A DNA stretch of 64,000 nt from Granulosicoccus sp. GTDB taxonomy: Bacteria; Pseudomonadota; Gammaproteobacteria; Granulosicoccales; Granulosicoccaceae. The stretch covers positions 33,055-97,054 of the forward strand of contig JALZWO010000011.1 of assembly GCA_023300375.1 (NCBI GenBank). Reading direction: 5' to 3'. Of this stretch, positions 55,459-64,000 are shown piece by piece. Numbering within the stretch: position 1 is the first letter of the stretch; each line of letters starts with the position of its first letter. The position numbers and the translations under genes are program-made. The notes under the pieces were generated by a model. That model was not told the DNA's origin. It saw only the letters and a program-made list of their open reading frames with translations, and searched no databases.

Positions 55459-55842
55459 GTGAATTTCCTGCTTCTTGTGTATTTCAATCTGGCGCCATTT
55501 TAGACACAATACCGTGATGTGTCTGAGATCATTGATTGCTTGAGAGACGAACAGGTGTCTCCAAACAAATGGAATGTTGATTTGCGGTGCTGGAGAGTGT
55601 TGATCATCAGAGAGTTAATGATCTGATGATTTATGACCTTCATAGGCCAAAAGCAGACCAATGTAGATAGTTTTCATAGGTATTGCACCTAGAAACCGTA
55701 ATGTGTGGCCATATATGGCAAGTTAGCCTTGCCATTGGTTAAGTCCAAAGTAACTTAGCTTAGCTTAGGTTAGATTTTGGCTATGTAACCTATGCCTGAT
55801 CAGTGCCAGAAGCGATACCCTATTAAATTTGTCAGGGTTAGA
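55459..55842. other. Gap between the redoxin and the six-TM protein
   Basis: 384 bases without a gene. An inverted repeat ATCATCAG-N12-CTGATGAT lies at 55603-55630. A short TTAGC-like tandem (TAACTTAGCTTAGCTTAGG) is near 55751-55769. One of these may be a regulator site for the six-TM operon. Confidence 0.45.
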
Positions 55843-56451
55843 TTACGAAATTTGTCTTTCCACATAGGCGATCAGTTGTTCAGTGGGCGCGTGGAATGCA
55901 TTGTGAGTTACTACGCCTTCGGGATTAATCAGAATAATCCATGGCGTGCCACCTGTTTTGTAATCGCGCATGGTGTTGGGTCTGGCATGTGTCTCGGCGT
56001 TGCCTGGATCATGACCCATAGTAATAGGCAGTTCGTACCGAAGTTGGAGATCACGCACCGCTTCTTGTGTGTTGACGCTATGGCCTTCGAATACCGTTTG
56101 GATTCCGGCTATGGCAACTCTAGGGTTGTCGTGGAAGCGATCGCTGAATGCTTTTAATGTGGGGAAACCATATTTGTGGCAACCCGGACACCAGTTCTGA
56201 AAGCACTTGAGTAAGATCCACTTGCCCTCGGAATCTGCAATTGAGAACGTCGTAGGTTCTCCATTAGCGTCTATCCAGTAATCGATATCGAGTTCTGGAG
56301 CAACTTGCCCCTTAATACCTGGCGTTGATTGCGCATGAGCTAGTTCAAGCTTTCCTGCAGACACACCAGCAACTGCCAGTGCTGCTGATGTCTTTAGGAA
56401 GTTTCGTCGATGGCCATCTTTAGCCATTTTTTGATCTGTTTTCAGTGTCAT
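55843..56451 (-). CDS. Tat-exported TlpA-like redoxin
   Basis: 202 aa. A twin-Arg signal (RRNFLKTSAALAVAGVS, Arg 15-16) shows export in folded form. The thioredoxin-like domain has CPGC (C88, C91) after the WILLKCFQNW strand, an extra Cys at 83, and the cis-Pro in GGTPWIILINPEG. It is a peroxiredoxin/TlpA-type thiol oxidoreductase expected in the periplasm. It is 126 bases downstream of the rhodanese gene on the same strand. Confidence 0.85.
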   Translation of the reverse strand: MTLKTDQKMAKDGHRRNFLKTSAALAVAGVSAGKLELAHAQSTPGIKGQVAPELDIDYWIDANGEPTTFSIADSEGKWILLKCFQNWCPGCHKYGFPTLKAFSDRFHDNPRVAIAGIQTVFEGHSVNTQEAVRDLQLRYELPITMGHDPGNAETHARPNTMRDYKTGGTPWIILINPEGVVTHNAFHAPTEQLIAYVERQIS

Positions 56452-56577
56452 GTGAAACGCTCAGCGCTTATATTGCAGATAGGGTCTTCGAATTGTGGTG
56501 ACGGCAGATTTTCACTGGTAGGGAGTACGACTATCGAACGCTTGTAGAGTTCCCGACGAAAATTTGTCTGTTAATTG

Positions 56578-57027
56578 TCAGGTTGTTGGGAGGTTCGCAT
56601 TTTCCCAAGCCTTGAAACCATCGGTCATGTGGTAAATCTGTGTAAAACCTGCCTCGGTCATTATCGGCAGAGTTTTGCCGCTACGAACTCCAGTTTGGCA
56701 ATGTAGAAGATATATTTTGTTGCGATCAAGGTTTTTTATTTTGGATTTAAACGTGAAAGAGTAGTAGTTAACATTTACTGCATTTTCAATGTGGGAGATG
56801 TAAAACTCGACAGGGGTTCTTACATCAAGGACCACGATGTTCGGATTTTGCTCCAAGAGTTGTGCGGCCTCCTCAGGTGTAACCTCAACGGGTCCTTCAG
56901 AAAGCGCGCTTTGAGCCAACGCTGCCGTGTTACATGCGAATGCGAGCATAAACATGATGAGAAGTGCGCTAAGCGTCGATATCGACGTCTTGTTCGTTGG
57001 GGCAGATCCGACCATAGTGATGTTCAT
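56578..57027 (-). CDS. Periplasmic rhodanese
   Basis: 149 aa. A signal sequence (about residues 20-39, ending ALA-QS) precedes a single rhodanese domain. The active loop CQTGVRS has the catalytic Cys 110 and the VVLDVRTPVEFYISHIENAVNVNY segment is typical. It moves sulfane sulfur (thiosulfate or a persulfide) to acceptors such as cyanide or thiols. With the redoxin and the Soe dehydrogenase nearby, sulfur handling in the periplasm is likely (inference). Confidence 0.87.
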   Translation of the reverse strand: MNITMVGSAPTNKTSISTLSALLIMFMLAFACNTAALAQSALSEGPVEVTPEEAAQLLEQNPNIVVLDVRTPVEFYISHIENAVNVNYYSFTFKSKIKNLDRNKIYLLHCQTGVRSGKTLPIMTEAGFTQIYHMTDGFKAWENANLPTT

Positions 57028-57159
57028 ATCTTAGGGAAGCTGAAGAAAGACAGTCTTGAACGTTATCAGTTTTAGAGACCGACATCGGTGACAACATCAC
57101 ATAGCAAACGCATGAATAATGCGTTTCTGATTAGATATTGCTTACTAGGATGGTGATGT

Positions 57160-58380
57160 CTACTTAGAGTCGGAAGGTGTTTTGTATTGCGGGCGTAATC
57201 TAAGGACCAGAGTTGTGCCAGTCTCTACTATGCTCTGCATGCGTTCTTCCAGACGAATCATTTCAGACACAGGCCCCTTTAAATTTTCAGCTTCATCGCC
57301 AAGATCGCCTAACTTGACATAGATATTTTCTGAATTTTTAATTTGCTCTTCGGCGTTGAATACAACAGTGCGCAAGTCTTCCAGTAACTCGGCTACCTGG
57401 GTATTCGGCTGGTTTTCTGGGAGTGCATTGTCCAAGTCGCTTATAGATCGCTTCACCGAATCAAACCAAGCATTGGACAAGCGTGGCTCGCGTTTGGCGC
57501 TTAACATGGCGTCTCGTTCCAAGGCCCGCGAATTTGAAACAACAGAGTCTATTTGCACGCGAAGCTCACTTTGTACTTGCATGATATCGTCGTTCACATT
57601 GACTACTCTATTGAGAACATCACCTAATTCCTCAAGCAAATTTTCTATGCGATCGAGGAAGACATTCAGGTCTCGTGAAAGTACACCAAATTCATCAGAG
57701 GTGCGCACCTCAGCGCGCTGGCCAAGATCGGTGTACGCTTTTGACAATGAGCTCACTACTGAACGCAAACGCAAAAGAGGTTCCATCCGCGCGCGTAATA
57801 TCAAAAATAGCAGAATAGAGTGCATGACGATCTTGCCGACTGCAAGGCCTAGCGTTATCTTTACATCACTCCACCACAGCTGAAAGTCTCTGCTGAGATA
57901 GTTACGGACAGTAACAGTGCCTAGGACGTCACCGACGCTAGCTTGCGAGTGGCAATTCAGACACATGGTAGCGGCCTTTACATCTATTGAAGCTGATTTG
58001 TTTTTTCCTTCCGCCATGCTGGCGTATGGAATACCCTGAGGGGCGAAGCCAAAATTCTTCTCTATTGCAGACGCGGTTGTCTCTGACGGTGAAATGGCAA
58101 TTTCGTAGCCCAGTGTTCTCCAGTTTTTTTCTAGAATGGGGTACAGAGAGCTAGCGGCGACTGGGCCACCAGAATTTCTCATGATGGATTGAACGTTGGA
58201 CACAAGTTCTTCGGCAACGGCGAGCGCTTGCGACTCCCCATTGGTGTGATAGTCCCAATAGACTTTGCCTGCTTTTAGTGCAAATTCAAGCAAAGTTACT
58301 AGCAATAACACTAAGAAGAAATCTTTGATCATGTGGATCAAAAAGGACTTGTCGAATCGTCCCAACGTTTGATCCTGCAT
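57160..58380 (-). CDS. Heme-c membrane sensor with HAMP, no output domain seen
   Basis: 406 aa from ATG 58380, where GAGG lies 8 bases upstream. TM1 is at about residues 20-38. The periplasmic part ends with CLNCH (C140, C143, H144), a covalent heme-c site as in Tll0287/DUF3365-like sensors. TM2 (about 170-195) leads to a HAMP-like region (LRLRSVVSSLSKAYTDLGQRAEVRTSDEFGVLSRDLNVFLDRIENLLEELGDVL) and a long coiled coil. No histidine kinase, GGDEF or chemoreceptor hairpin follows, so it may act through a partner. Confidence 0.75.
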   Translation of the reverse strand: MQDQTLGRFDKSFLIHMIKDFFLVLLLVTLLEFALKAGKVYWDYHTNGESQALAVAEELVSNVQSIMRNSGGPVAASSLYPILEKNWRTLGYEIAISPSETTASAIEKNFGFAPQGIPYASMAEGKNKSASIDVKAATMCLNCHSQASVGDVLGTVTVRNYLSRDFQLWWSDVKITLGLAVGKIVMHSILLFLILRARMEPLLRLRSVVSSLSKAYTDLGQRAEVRTSDEFGVLSRDLNVFLDRIENLLEELGDVLNRVVNVNDDIMQVQSELRVQIDSVVSNSRALERDAMLSAKREPRLSNAWFDSVKRSISDLDNALPENQPNTQVAELLEDLRTVVFNAEEQIKNSENIYVKLGDLGDEAENLKGPVSEMIRLEERMQSIVETGTTLVLRLRPQYKTPSDSK

Positions 58381-58616
58381 TGCAAAATCCTCGAAAGCTT
58401 TAGGTGTTATACGAAGATGAAGCTCCTTTTGCAAATTGAAGCAAAAAAAAAAGCTGATGAAGAGGTGAAGCTAGCATGAGCCAGTTTTTACCTTGTCGTC
58501 GTGATAGCCGATAGCTTAGCAGGTGAGGCAGTGGTGCGAATTGATAGTTATTGTCTCAATTAGGCTCTCAACGCATATTTTCTTTTGTACACTGTCCTTT
58601 TTGGACGTAGTAGAAA

Positions 58617-59018
58617 ATGAAAAAAGCGCTGCTCATCATTGGTACCAGTGTGTTGGCTGTAGTTGCCATTGGTTATTATCTATTGGTCGGTGCAGGTGCG
58701 CCGGTTAGTACAAATTTAGCGCTAGTAGGGCAGGGTAAGCCGGCCTTTGTCTTAGCGTATGAAAATTATTCGCCGACGGGTGGTGGGGCATTGAATCGCT
58801 TGCGAAACGTGCGCAGTGATTACGATGAGCGCATAAATTTTATTATTGCCGATATCGGTACGCCTGCCGGGCGTGCATTCGCTGAGCAATACCATTTGAG
58901 AGATGGTTTAGCGCTATTTCTCTCGGCCGATGGAGAGCCCTTAGAGACCACCGATATAGCGTTAGACGAAAACGAACTGCGTAGCCGTCTCGATGCTAAA
59001 TTACTACTAGTGGAGTAA
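58617..59018 (+). CDS. Small membrane-anchored thioredoxin-fold-like protein without CXXC
   Basis: 133 aa: an N-terminal signal anchor (about residues 3-25), then KPAFVLAYENYSPTGGGALNRLRNVRSDYDERINFIIADIGTPAGRAFAEQYHLRDGLALFLSADGEP, with the strand-helix order of thioredoxin folds but no cysteine in the mature part. No known family. It could be a degenerate chaperone-like relative of the redoxin upstream. Confidence 0.6.
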   Translation: MKKALLIIGTSVLAVVAIGYYLLVGAGAPVSTNLALVGQGKPAFVLAYENYSPTGGGALNRLRNVRSDYDERINFIIADIGTPAGRAFAEQYHLRDGLALFLSADGEPLETTDIALDENELRSRLDAKLLLVE

Positions 59019-59105
59019 ATATAGGTTGATAAACCGCCTTGCTCGGCATCCGTAGATGCTGAGTAAGTGAGGTTTAGTTTTGCTAGGGCTTATATCTCAC
59101 CTGAC

Positions 59106-60719
59106 CTATTCGAACACAGTACCCAGTAATTCACGAATAGATTCCATCGGTAATGCATTAGCATCCTTGTCGGGAGTCATACTCTGATTAAACAGCTCGT
59201 CGGGCAATCGGGATAACAATGCTTTGTCGTTGGAAACGACATGCATTGGTACGTAGGCGTCCGGTGCCCAGCCAGCAATGACGCTGGCAGGTTGATGATC
59301 GCCCATAATAATAAACAGGGCGTCGTCTGCGTACCGAGAAAGGTATTCGCCCACGAGTTTAAGATTCTGATCAACAGCGATGCCGTAGGCTTTTCTGACG
59401 GGTTCGGGTTTTGCCCAACTATGCCGGTCACCGAACCGTTGGGTGCCATCGAATAGGCTGCCATCACCGATACTGTCCCAGTCTTGGTGTTTTGGTAAGG
59501 GCCCCCAAGGCGCATGCGAGTCTAGCAATCCGATGTGTGCCATAAGTGGCTTGTCAGCACTTGCGCGCACTTTTTCTTCAAATGCCGTCAGCGTGTACTG
59601 ATCTGGCACGGTCACGTAACCGAATCCTTTGCCTTGATAGTCAAGCGTATGGTAATCGAAAAAGCGATCAACCTTGTACCAAGCGCCTTCCACCCAGTTT
59701 GTTTGTACCACTGGCAATACAACAGAGCTTGTCCAGCCTGCCTGTGAAAACAAATGATGCAGAGATGGGCGCTCGGATGTAATCAGACGATCAAATCTAG
59801 CTTGGCTGGTTAGTTTCAAGCCTGATGCCACTGTTGAATGAGCTAACCAGCTCCTGCCACCTCGGATAGGTGAATCAATCCAAGCGCTTCTGACAAACAG
59901 ATTGGCATCACTAATTTGCTGCTCTACCGAATCTAGTCGGGAGGTTGCCATGTCCACAAAACGTGGTGTATCGATGAAGGTTCGTCCATAAGACTCGACG
60001 TAGATAATGATGACATCGCGCCCTTCCAGCGCTGCAAAACGTGGAACTGAGGTTGATAGATTGTCCACTTCAAGCTCTTTTGAAAATTCGGCTTGATCCT
60101 TTACCGCCCAGCGTGTGTATTTGACTCGGGCAACTAATTCATCGGCGGCAATCCACCGCAAAGGTGGTAAAAACGAGCTAGAGAGCGATAGCGCCGAGTT
60201 CGTTAAACCAGCAACTACCACAAGCGCACACACCGCACCCAGCGTTTTTCGAAAGTTCTTAGTAGTGCGGCTGATAGCGCCGAGGCATCGAAACAGAGCA
60301 AACCCTAACAACAGCAATGCCAAGGCGCCAAGGGAGGTAAATACTAGCGCCTCTGTTGGCCCTATGGTTTTGGCTGTGAGTGTCCAGCCTTGCTGGATAA
60401 GATGCCATTCTGCAGCGGGATTGAAAGCTCGGCCAAACGCTATTCTCGATAAAATATCGGCAAGTCTGAGTAAGACAAGACACAAAACAAGAATGCTAAG
60501 TACAAATCGCAGGACCCACGACAGGCGTTTGCCAACCACTATCAGTAGTAAAACAGCTGCAGGGGCGTCTAGGGGAATGGTTCCCCAATGAGAAAGCGTG
60601 AATTGGTCGGCGCGGCCTGGCACCAGCAACAACGCGAATAGCAAACCAACACCCACTAGTGTCAAAATGGCAGCCGTTCGCTGTCGCCTGGATGATTCGG
60701 CAGTGTTGTTTTGTGGCAT
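59106..60719 (-). CDS. LTA-synthase-like sulfatase-family membrane protein
   Basis: 537 aa with five N-terminal helices (residues about 15-165) and a large periplasmic alkaline-phosphatase-superfamily domain. Metal/nucleophile motifs: DVIIIYVESYGRTF, SWLAHSTVASGLK, AHIGLLDSHAPWGP and IIMGDHQPA. The catalytic residue would be the Thr/Ser in ST near residue 295. Gram-negative relatives add phosphoglycerol or phosphoethanolamine-like groups to envelope polymers; the acceptor here is unknown. Confidence 0.8.
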   Translation of the reverse strand: MPQNNTAESSRRQRTAAILTLVGVGLLFALLLVPGRADQFTLSHWGTIPLDAPAAVLLLIVVGKRLSWVLRFVLSILVLCLVLLRLADILSRIAFGRAFNPAAEWHLIQQGWTLTAKTIGPTEALVFTSLGALALLLLGFALFRCLGAISRTTKNFRKTLGAVCALVVVAGLTNSALSLSSSFLPPLRWIAADELVARVKYTRWAVKDQAEFSKELEVDNLSTSVPRFAALEGRDVIIIYVESYGRTFIDTPRFVDMATSRLDSVEQQISDANLFVRSAWIDSPIRGGRSWLAHSTVASGLKLTSQARFDRLITSERPSLHHLFSQAGWTSSVVLPVVQTNWVEGAWYKVDRFFDYHTLDYQGKGFGYVTVPDQYTLTAFEEKVRASADKPLMAHIGLLDSHAPWGPLPKHQDWDSIGDGSLFDGTQRFGDRHSWAKPEPVRKAYGIAVDQNLKLVGEYLSRYADDALFIIMGDHQPASVIAGWAPDAYVPMHVVSNDKALLSRLPDELFNQSMTPDKDANALPMESIRELLGTVFE

Positions 60720-61027
60720 GGGCTGGTTGGTTAGAGCGAGGCTGTCTAGAGGTAGTTAGGGTTGGCAGTGCTGTGACAGCGGAATCGTTAGTTAGTTTGT
60801 TTTTCACAGGTGCCAAAAACGCTCATGTGATCGCGTTAACAGAGCACTGTTTGAATGTGCCAGAAGATACCCTGTAGCACTGATCCCATTGTTGCGGCTG
60901 TTAAGCTTTGGCGTTTACTAAATTATGGCGCTGTTGATAGTTTAATGGCATTTTTGACACTTTGGCGTGTTAACTGTTGTTTCAACGTGTCTGAAGTGGG
61001 TGGCCAAGCTAACTCAACACCAACAGC
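60720..61027. other. Gap between the LTA-synthase-like gene and the SRPBCC gene
   Basis: 308 bases with no supported gene, repeat or terminator. Both flanking genes are on the minus strand, so it holds the upstream region of the sulfatase gene. Confidence 0.4.
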
Positions 61028-61450
61028 TCAGGCTGGGTTGTCTCGCTCCGCATACTGTTTCAGCCCCTGCATTGTACTGCCAATACCTTTTTTTATTATT
61101 CGACCAATGAGTGGTCTGAAAATAAATGCTAGAGGGCCGTCAAAAAGCACCGTGTGCGTGGCTATCGTCTGATTATTACTGCGAGTTAATGTATGTCTAA
61201 ATTGCATTGTGCACAGCGGCAGTTTGCTCTCTACAACAAATGCGTAAGGTGCATCAACACTGAGCATTCGTGTGGCTGTTTTAGGTGCACCCACTGGCTT
61301 CAACCAGCCCTTAGTGCCTGCTTCAAATTCACCATCGAGCCCTACGGCTTCAATATCTGGATCCCATTCAGGCCAGCTTGAGATGTCTTTGTAGATAGCA
61401 AATATCTGTTCAGGACTGCTGGATATACCAATACTGGATTCAATAGACAT
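61028..61450 (-). CDS. SRPBCC (START-like) ligand-binding protein
   Basis: 140 aa from ATG 61450. The start SIESSIGISSSPEQIFAIYKDISSWPEWDPDIEAVGLDG is the polyketide cyclase/dehydrase-type SRPBCC fold, with a long C-terminal helix (RIIKKGIGSTMQGLKQYAE). It binds hydrophobic ligands in a deep cavity in characterised members; none can be named here. A longer frame start at 61576 would overlap pdxJ and has no family support. Confidence 0.8.
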   Translation of the reverse strand: MSIESSIGISSSPEQIFAIYKDISSWPEWDPDIEAVGLDGEFEAGTKGWLKPVGAPKTATRMLSVDAPYAFVVESKLPLCTMQFRHTLTRSNNQTIATHTVLFDGPLAFIFRPLIGRIIKKGIGSTMQGLKQYAERDNPA

Positions 61451-61564
61451 ACTGGATGGTAACTTACTGCAGATCTTTGATGTGCAAGCAGATGCCGATT
61501 CATGCAACGCAGTGAGTTGCGTATACTTAAGACAAGTTCTTGAAGGTACACCGCCGGCACCGTT

Positions 61565-62308
61565 ATGACTACTCAATTATCTGTCAATCTCAATGCCGTT
61601 GCGCAGCTTCGTAATCGACGAGATCTGCCGTGGCCAAGTGTCACTGGAATTGGGCGTATCGCTTTACAGACAGGGGCGCACGGCCTCACGGTGCACCCGC
61701 GCCCTGACCAGCGACACACTCGTTTTACAGATGTGAGCGAGTTGCGTGCGCTCATTGATGATGAGTTTCCTCACTGCGAATTCAATGTGGAAGGCTACCC
61801 CACCACAGATTTCTTGAAGCTGGTAGAAAAAAATAGACCTGATCAGGTGACGCTGGTACCAGATGATCCTTCGCAAGCCACTTCCGATCATGGCTGGGAT
61901 TTCAAGGCGCATCACAATCTGCTTACACCTATCGTCGAGCGTTTACAATCCAGCGGTATGCGAGTGTCCATTTTTTCTGATGCTGATCCACAGCAAATGC
62001 CATGGGCTCGCGATACCGGTTGTGACCGTATCGAGTTGTACACGGGGCCGTACGGTGCTACTTATGCTGATACAGCAGCAATGGAGTTAGAGCTTGAAAG
62101 GTTAGGTGCAACAGCCGATGCTGCGATAGAGCTAGGTCTTGCCGTCAATGCAGGTCACGATTTAACCGTCAATAATTTACCACCATTGGTGGCACGTATT
62201 CCGACACTCGCGGAGGTGTCTATTGGGCATGGGCTTACAGCTGATGCAATAGAGTACGGAATCCGAAGTTCCGTGCAACGTTTCCTTGAAGCGTGTTCTA
62301 AGCACTAG
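61565..62308 (+). CDS. pdxJ: Pyridoxine 5'-phosphate synthase
   Basis: Condenses 1-deoxyxylulose 5-phosphate with 3-amino-2-oxopropyl phosphate in vitamin B6 synthesis. It is 247 aa, one TIM barrel. The start [29 protein letters not shown] differs from the E. coli VNIDHVATLR form and fits a second clade, but the catalytic features [30 protein letters not shown] and NAGHDLTV...ISIGHGL-like end are present. recO and acpS are not adjacent, unlike the enteric order. Confidence 0.93.
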   Translation: MTTQLSVNLNAVAQLRNRRDLPWPSVTGIGRIALQTGAHGLTVHPRPDQRHTRFTDVSELRALIDDEFPHCEFNVEGYPTTDFLKLVEKNRPDQVTLVPDDPSQATSDHGWDFKAHHNLLTPIVERLQSSGMRVSIFSDADPQQMPWARDTGCDRIELYTGPYGATYADTAAMELELERLGATADAAIELGLAVNAGHDLTVNNLPPLVARIPTLAEVSIGHGLTADAIEYGIRSSVQRFLEACSKH

Positions 62309-62344
62309 TCACTAGTTTTTTCCACCTCACAGGAAACTGCCCTC

Positions 62345-62947
62345 ATGATATTAGTTAGTCTCAGAAAAATGTGTACTGCAGCTGTTCTGATTGTCGCCAC
62401 TTTCGCATCCAATACGTGGGCTGCTGGAGATCGCTACACACTTGATCCATCGCATACCACCGTGGCTTTTCTTATTACTCATGTAGGTTATGCAAAAACC
62501 CTGGGTTTGTTTGAAGATGTCTCTGGCAGTTTGAATTTTGACCAAGCGAATAGTACGGTCAATGACATCGCTATTACAGTTGCTACAGACAGCGTCAATA
62601 CCGCCGACGAAGCCCGTGATAAACATGTGCGGAGCAAGGATTTTCTTAACGTAAAAAAACATCCAGAGATGACGTTCACAGCTGCGTCGACTGTCATAGA
62701 TGCTAACGGTTACGGAGAAATTTCGGGTGAGCTAAATCTACTAGGTCAAACGCACCCCTTAGTGCTTGAGGTTCAACTGAACAAGGCTGACAAATATCCC
62801 TTCGGACATAAAAGATTCACCTTGGGTGTTTCTGCCAAGGGCGAGCTCTTGCGCAGTCAATATGGCATGAACTACGGAGTGGCCGACGCTCTTGTGGGGG
62901 ACTCAGTTGAGATGATCATTGAAGTGGAAGCCATTGCCGACAAATGA
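62345..62947 (+). CDS. YceI-family periplasmic lipid-binding protein
   Basis: 200 aa with a signal peptide (cleaved near residue 26, TWAA-GDRY). The mature part begins YTLDPSHTTVAFLITHVGYAKTLGLFEDVSGSL, the YceI lipocalin-like barrel that binds polyisoprenoids such as ubiquinone precursors. The gene is 36 bases after pdxJ and may share its transcript. CACAGGAAAC precedes the start. Confidence 0.93.
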   Translation: MILVSLRKMCTAAVLIVATFASNTWAAGDRYTLDPSHTTVAFLITHVGYAKTLGLFEDVSGSLNFDQANSTVNDIAITVATDSVNTADEARDKHVRSKDFLNVKKHPEMTFTAASTVIDANGYGEISGELNLLGQTHPLVLEVQLNKADKYPFGHKRFTLGVSAKGELLRSQYGMNYGVADALVGDSVEMIIEVEAIADK

Positions 62948-63018
62948 TAAGTAATTAATAATCGCTTGCTTTGCGTTAATGCTTATTTTGGTTTGTCATT
63001 TTCTCCAAATTTAAGCCG

Positions 63019-63945
63019 TTGACACACGCTCTACACAAAGCAATAAAACCATTAATAGCCATTAGTGTGTTGGTACTTCTAGCGTGGTTTGTTGATGTAA
63101 AAAGTGCAATAGCGCTACTAAAAAAAACAGACTGGCGTTGGTTAGCACTAGCTTTGCTGGTGGTGCAATTACAGATTGTTTTGTCTGCACTGCGCTGGAA
63201 GATAACAGCTAACAGGCTGGGCCAACGTCTATCACGCGCTCGCGCTATCAGTGAATACTACCTGGCAACCTTTACCAATTTAAGCGTGCCAGGCGGGGTG
63301 GTCGGAGACGCTGCAAGGGTGTTCCGTAATCGAGAGCCTGGCGATCAAGGCATTTCCATTCATAGCGTTGTTCTTGAGCGTTTGTCTGGGCAGATTGCTC
63401 TGGTGCTTGTTGTTGTTGTGGGCTGGTCATTATGGCCTTGGCTTATGGATCGCAGCATGCCGCAAGAGGCGATGCAACTCATAGGCACAACCTTCATTGC
63501 AGTGGCTCTCATTGCCTTAACTTTCCTTTGTCTATTACGCTATGCACCCGATCGATTGAAAACGCCTATCCTGGGATTTCAAAAGGCGGCTTATTTTGTG
63601 TGGATAGCAGATAGACAATGGTTGCTTCAAGGCGCACTCAGTGTTGGCATCGTGTTCACGTACTTATTGGTTTTCTGGTTGTGCTCGTACGCTGTTGATG
63701 CGCCGTTACCTTTGGCTGCGGTGCTCACACTTGTGCCTCTGGTTTTGTTGAGTATGTTAATCCCGATTACTGTTGGCGGGTGGGGTATCCGCGAAGCCGC
63801 TGCCGCCTTGCTCTGGCCATTGGTAGCCCTTACACCCGAAGCAGGTGTGGTGAGTAGCATTGTGTACGCTGGCATATCATGGTTGGGCTGCTTGCCCGGT
63901 TTGCTGCTGGTACTTAGCTCTCGTTCGCGAACACATCGTGGCTAA
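63019..63945 (+). CDS. UPF0104/LPG-synthase-like membrane protein
   Basis: 308 aa with about eight helices and the family segments FTNLSVPGGVVGDAARVFRNREPG, VVLERLSGQIALVLV and MLIPITVGGWGIREAAAALLW. This is the flippase-like or aminoacyl-PG synthase membrane half (UPF0104) without the soluble transferase domain. A role in lipid flipping or glycolipid export is inferred from the family. The start is TTG at 63019. The gene is complete, 45 bases from the window end. Confidence 0.82.
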   Translation: MTHALHKAIKPLIAISVLVLLAWFVDVKSAIALLKKTDWRWLALALLVVQLQIVLSALRWKITANRLGQRLSRARAISEYYLATFTNLSVPGGVVGDAARVFRNREPGDQGISIHSVVLERLSGQIALVLVVVVGWSLWPWLMDRSMPQEAMQLIGTTFIAVALIALTFLCLLRYAPDRLKTPILGFQKAAYFVWIADRQWLLQGALSVGIVFTYLLVFWLCSYAVDAPLPLAAVLTLVPLVLLSMLIPITVGGWGIREAAAALLWPLVALTPEAGVVSSIVYAGISWLGCLPGLLLVLSSRSRTHRG

Positions 63946-64000
63946 CGTTTCTGCCACGATGATTATTTAGCCAGACAACATCAACGGCAAAGGACCAGAT

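Overview
The window looks like chromosomal DNA of a free-living, aerobic, Gram-negative gammaproteobacterium, probably marine or from a saline habitat. The evidence is the house-keeping gene order (ftsY-ftsE-ftsX-rpoH with divergent rsmD; rpmB-rpmG; rpsU-yqeY; coaD with a YfhL-type ferredoxin and mutM), the proteobacterial coxBA-ctaG-coxC-SURF1-ctaB respiratory operon, a general porin, and TRAP-type transport. Base composition is about 50 percent GC. No tRNA, rRNA, CRISPR array, transposase, integrase or phage gene was seen, so most of the window is core genome with accessory pieces inserted.

Layout. 0.2-9.6 kb: PBP1A, hemE, gltD (without gltB), yqeY, rpsU, tsaD, plsY and a BioC-like methyltransferase. 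9.7-18.1 kb: a DUF2244 gene and a caa3/aa3-type cytochrome c oxidase operon with copper and heme assembly factors; heme A synthase (ctaA) is not in the operon. 18.2-20.1 kb: a LysR regulator and a YugP-type membrane metallopeptidase. 20.1-26.4 kb: a sugar-acid catabolic module (AGE-family epimerase, FCD-GntR repressor, mannonate dehydratase UxuA, TRAP transporter) with a visible palindromic operator. 26.6-33.8 kb: rpoH with a perfect CIRCE element over its promoter, ftsX, ftsE, ftsY, rsmD, coaD, ferredoxin, a gamma-glutamylcyclotransferase-like protein and mutM. 33.8-37.6 kb: a Gld-like ABC transporter operon running into mutM. 37.7-45.8 kb: rpmB/rpmG, folB, a MidA-type methyltransferase, uppP, small envelope proteins, cca, a lipoprotein aminopeptidase and an NDUFA9-like protein.

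46.0-58.4 kb is the most distinctive part. A SoeABC-type molybdenum sulfite dehydrogenase operon on the plus strand faces a minus-strand group. That group holds a porin with a coupled lipoprotein; a tightly coupled three-gene set (multi-TM protein, FG-GAP/ASPIC repeat protein, Cys-rich four-TM protein); a Tat-exported TlpA-like redoxin; a periplasmic rhodanese; and a heme-c membrane sensor with HAMP but no recognisable output domain. I read it as a sulfur/thiol redox region of the cell envelope, part of which is undescribed as far as I can tell. 58.6-64 kb: a small thioredoxin-fold-like protein, an LTA-synthase-like sulfatase, a SRPBCC protein, pdxJ, a YceI protein and a UPF0104 membrane protein.

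Intergenic inverted repeats of the CGTCATTCCCGC...GCGGGAAT type occur at four places. Starts were corrected from ribosome-binding-site placement and family N termini where noted. All functional assignments are from reading the sequence; no database search was run.
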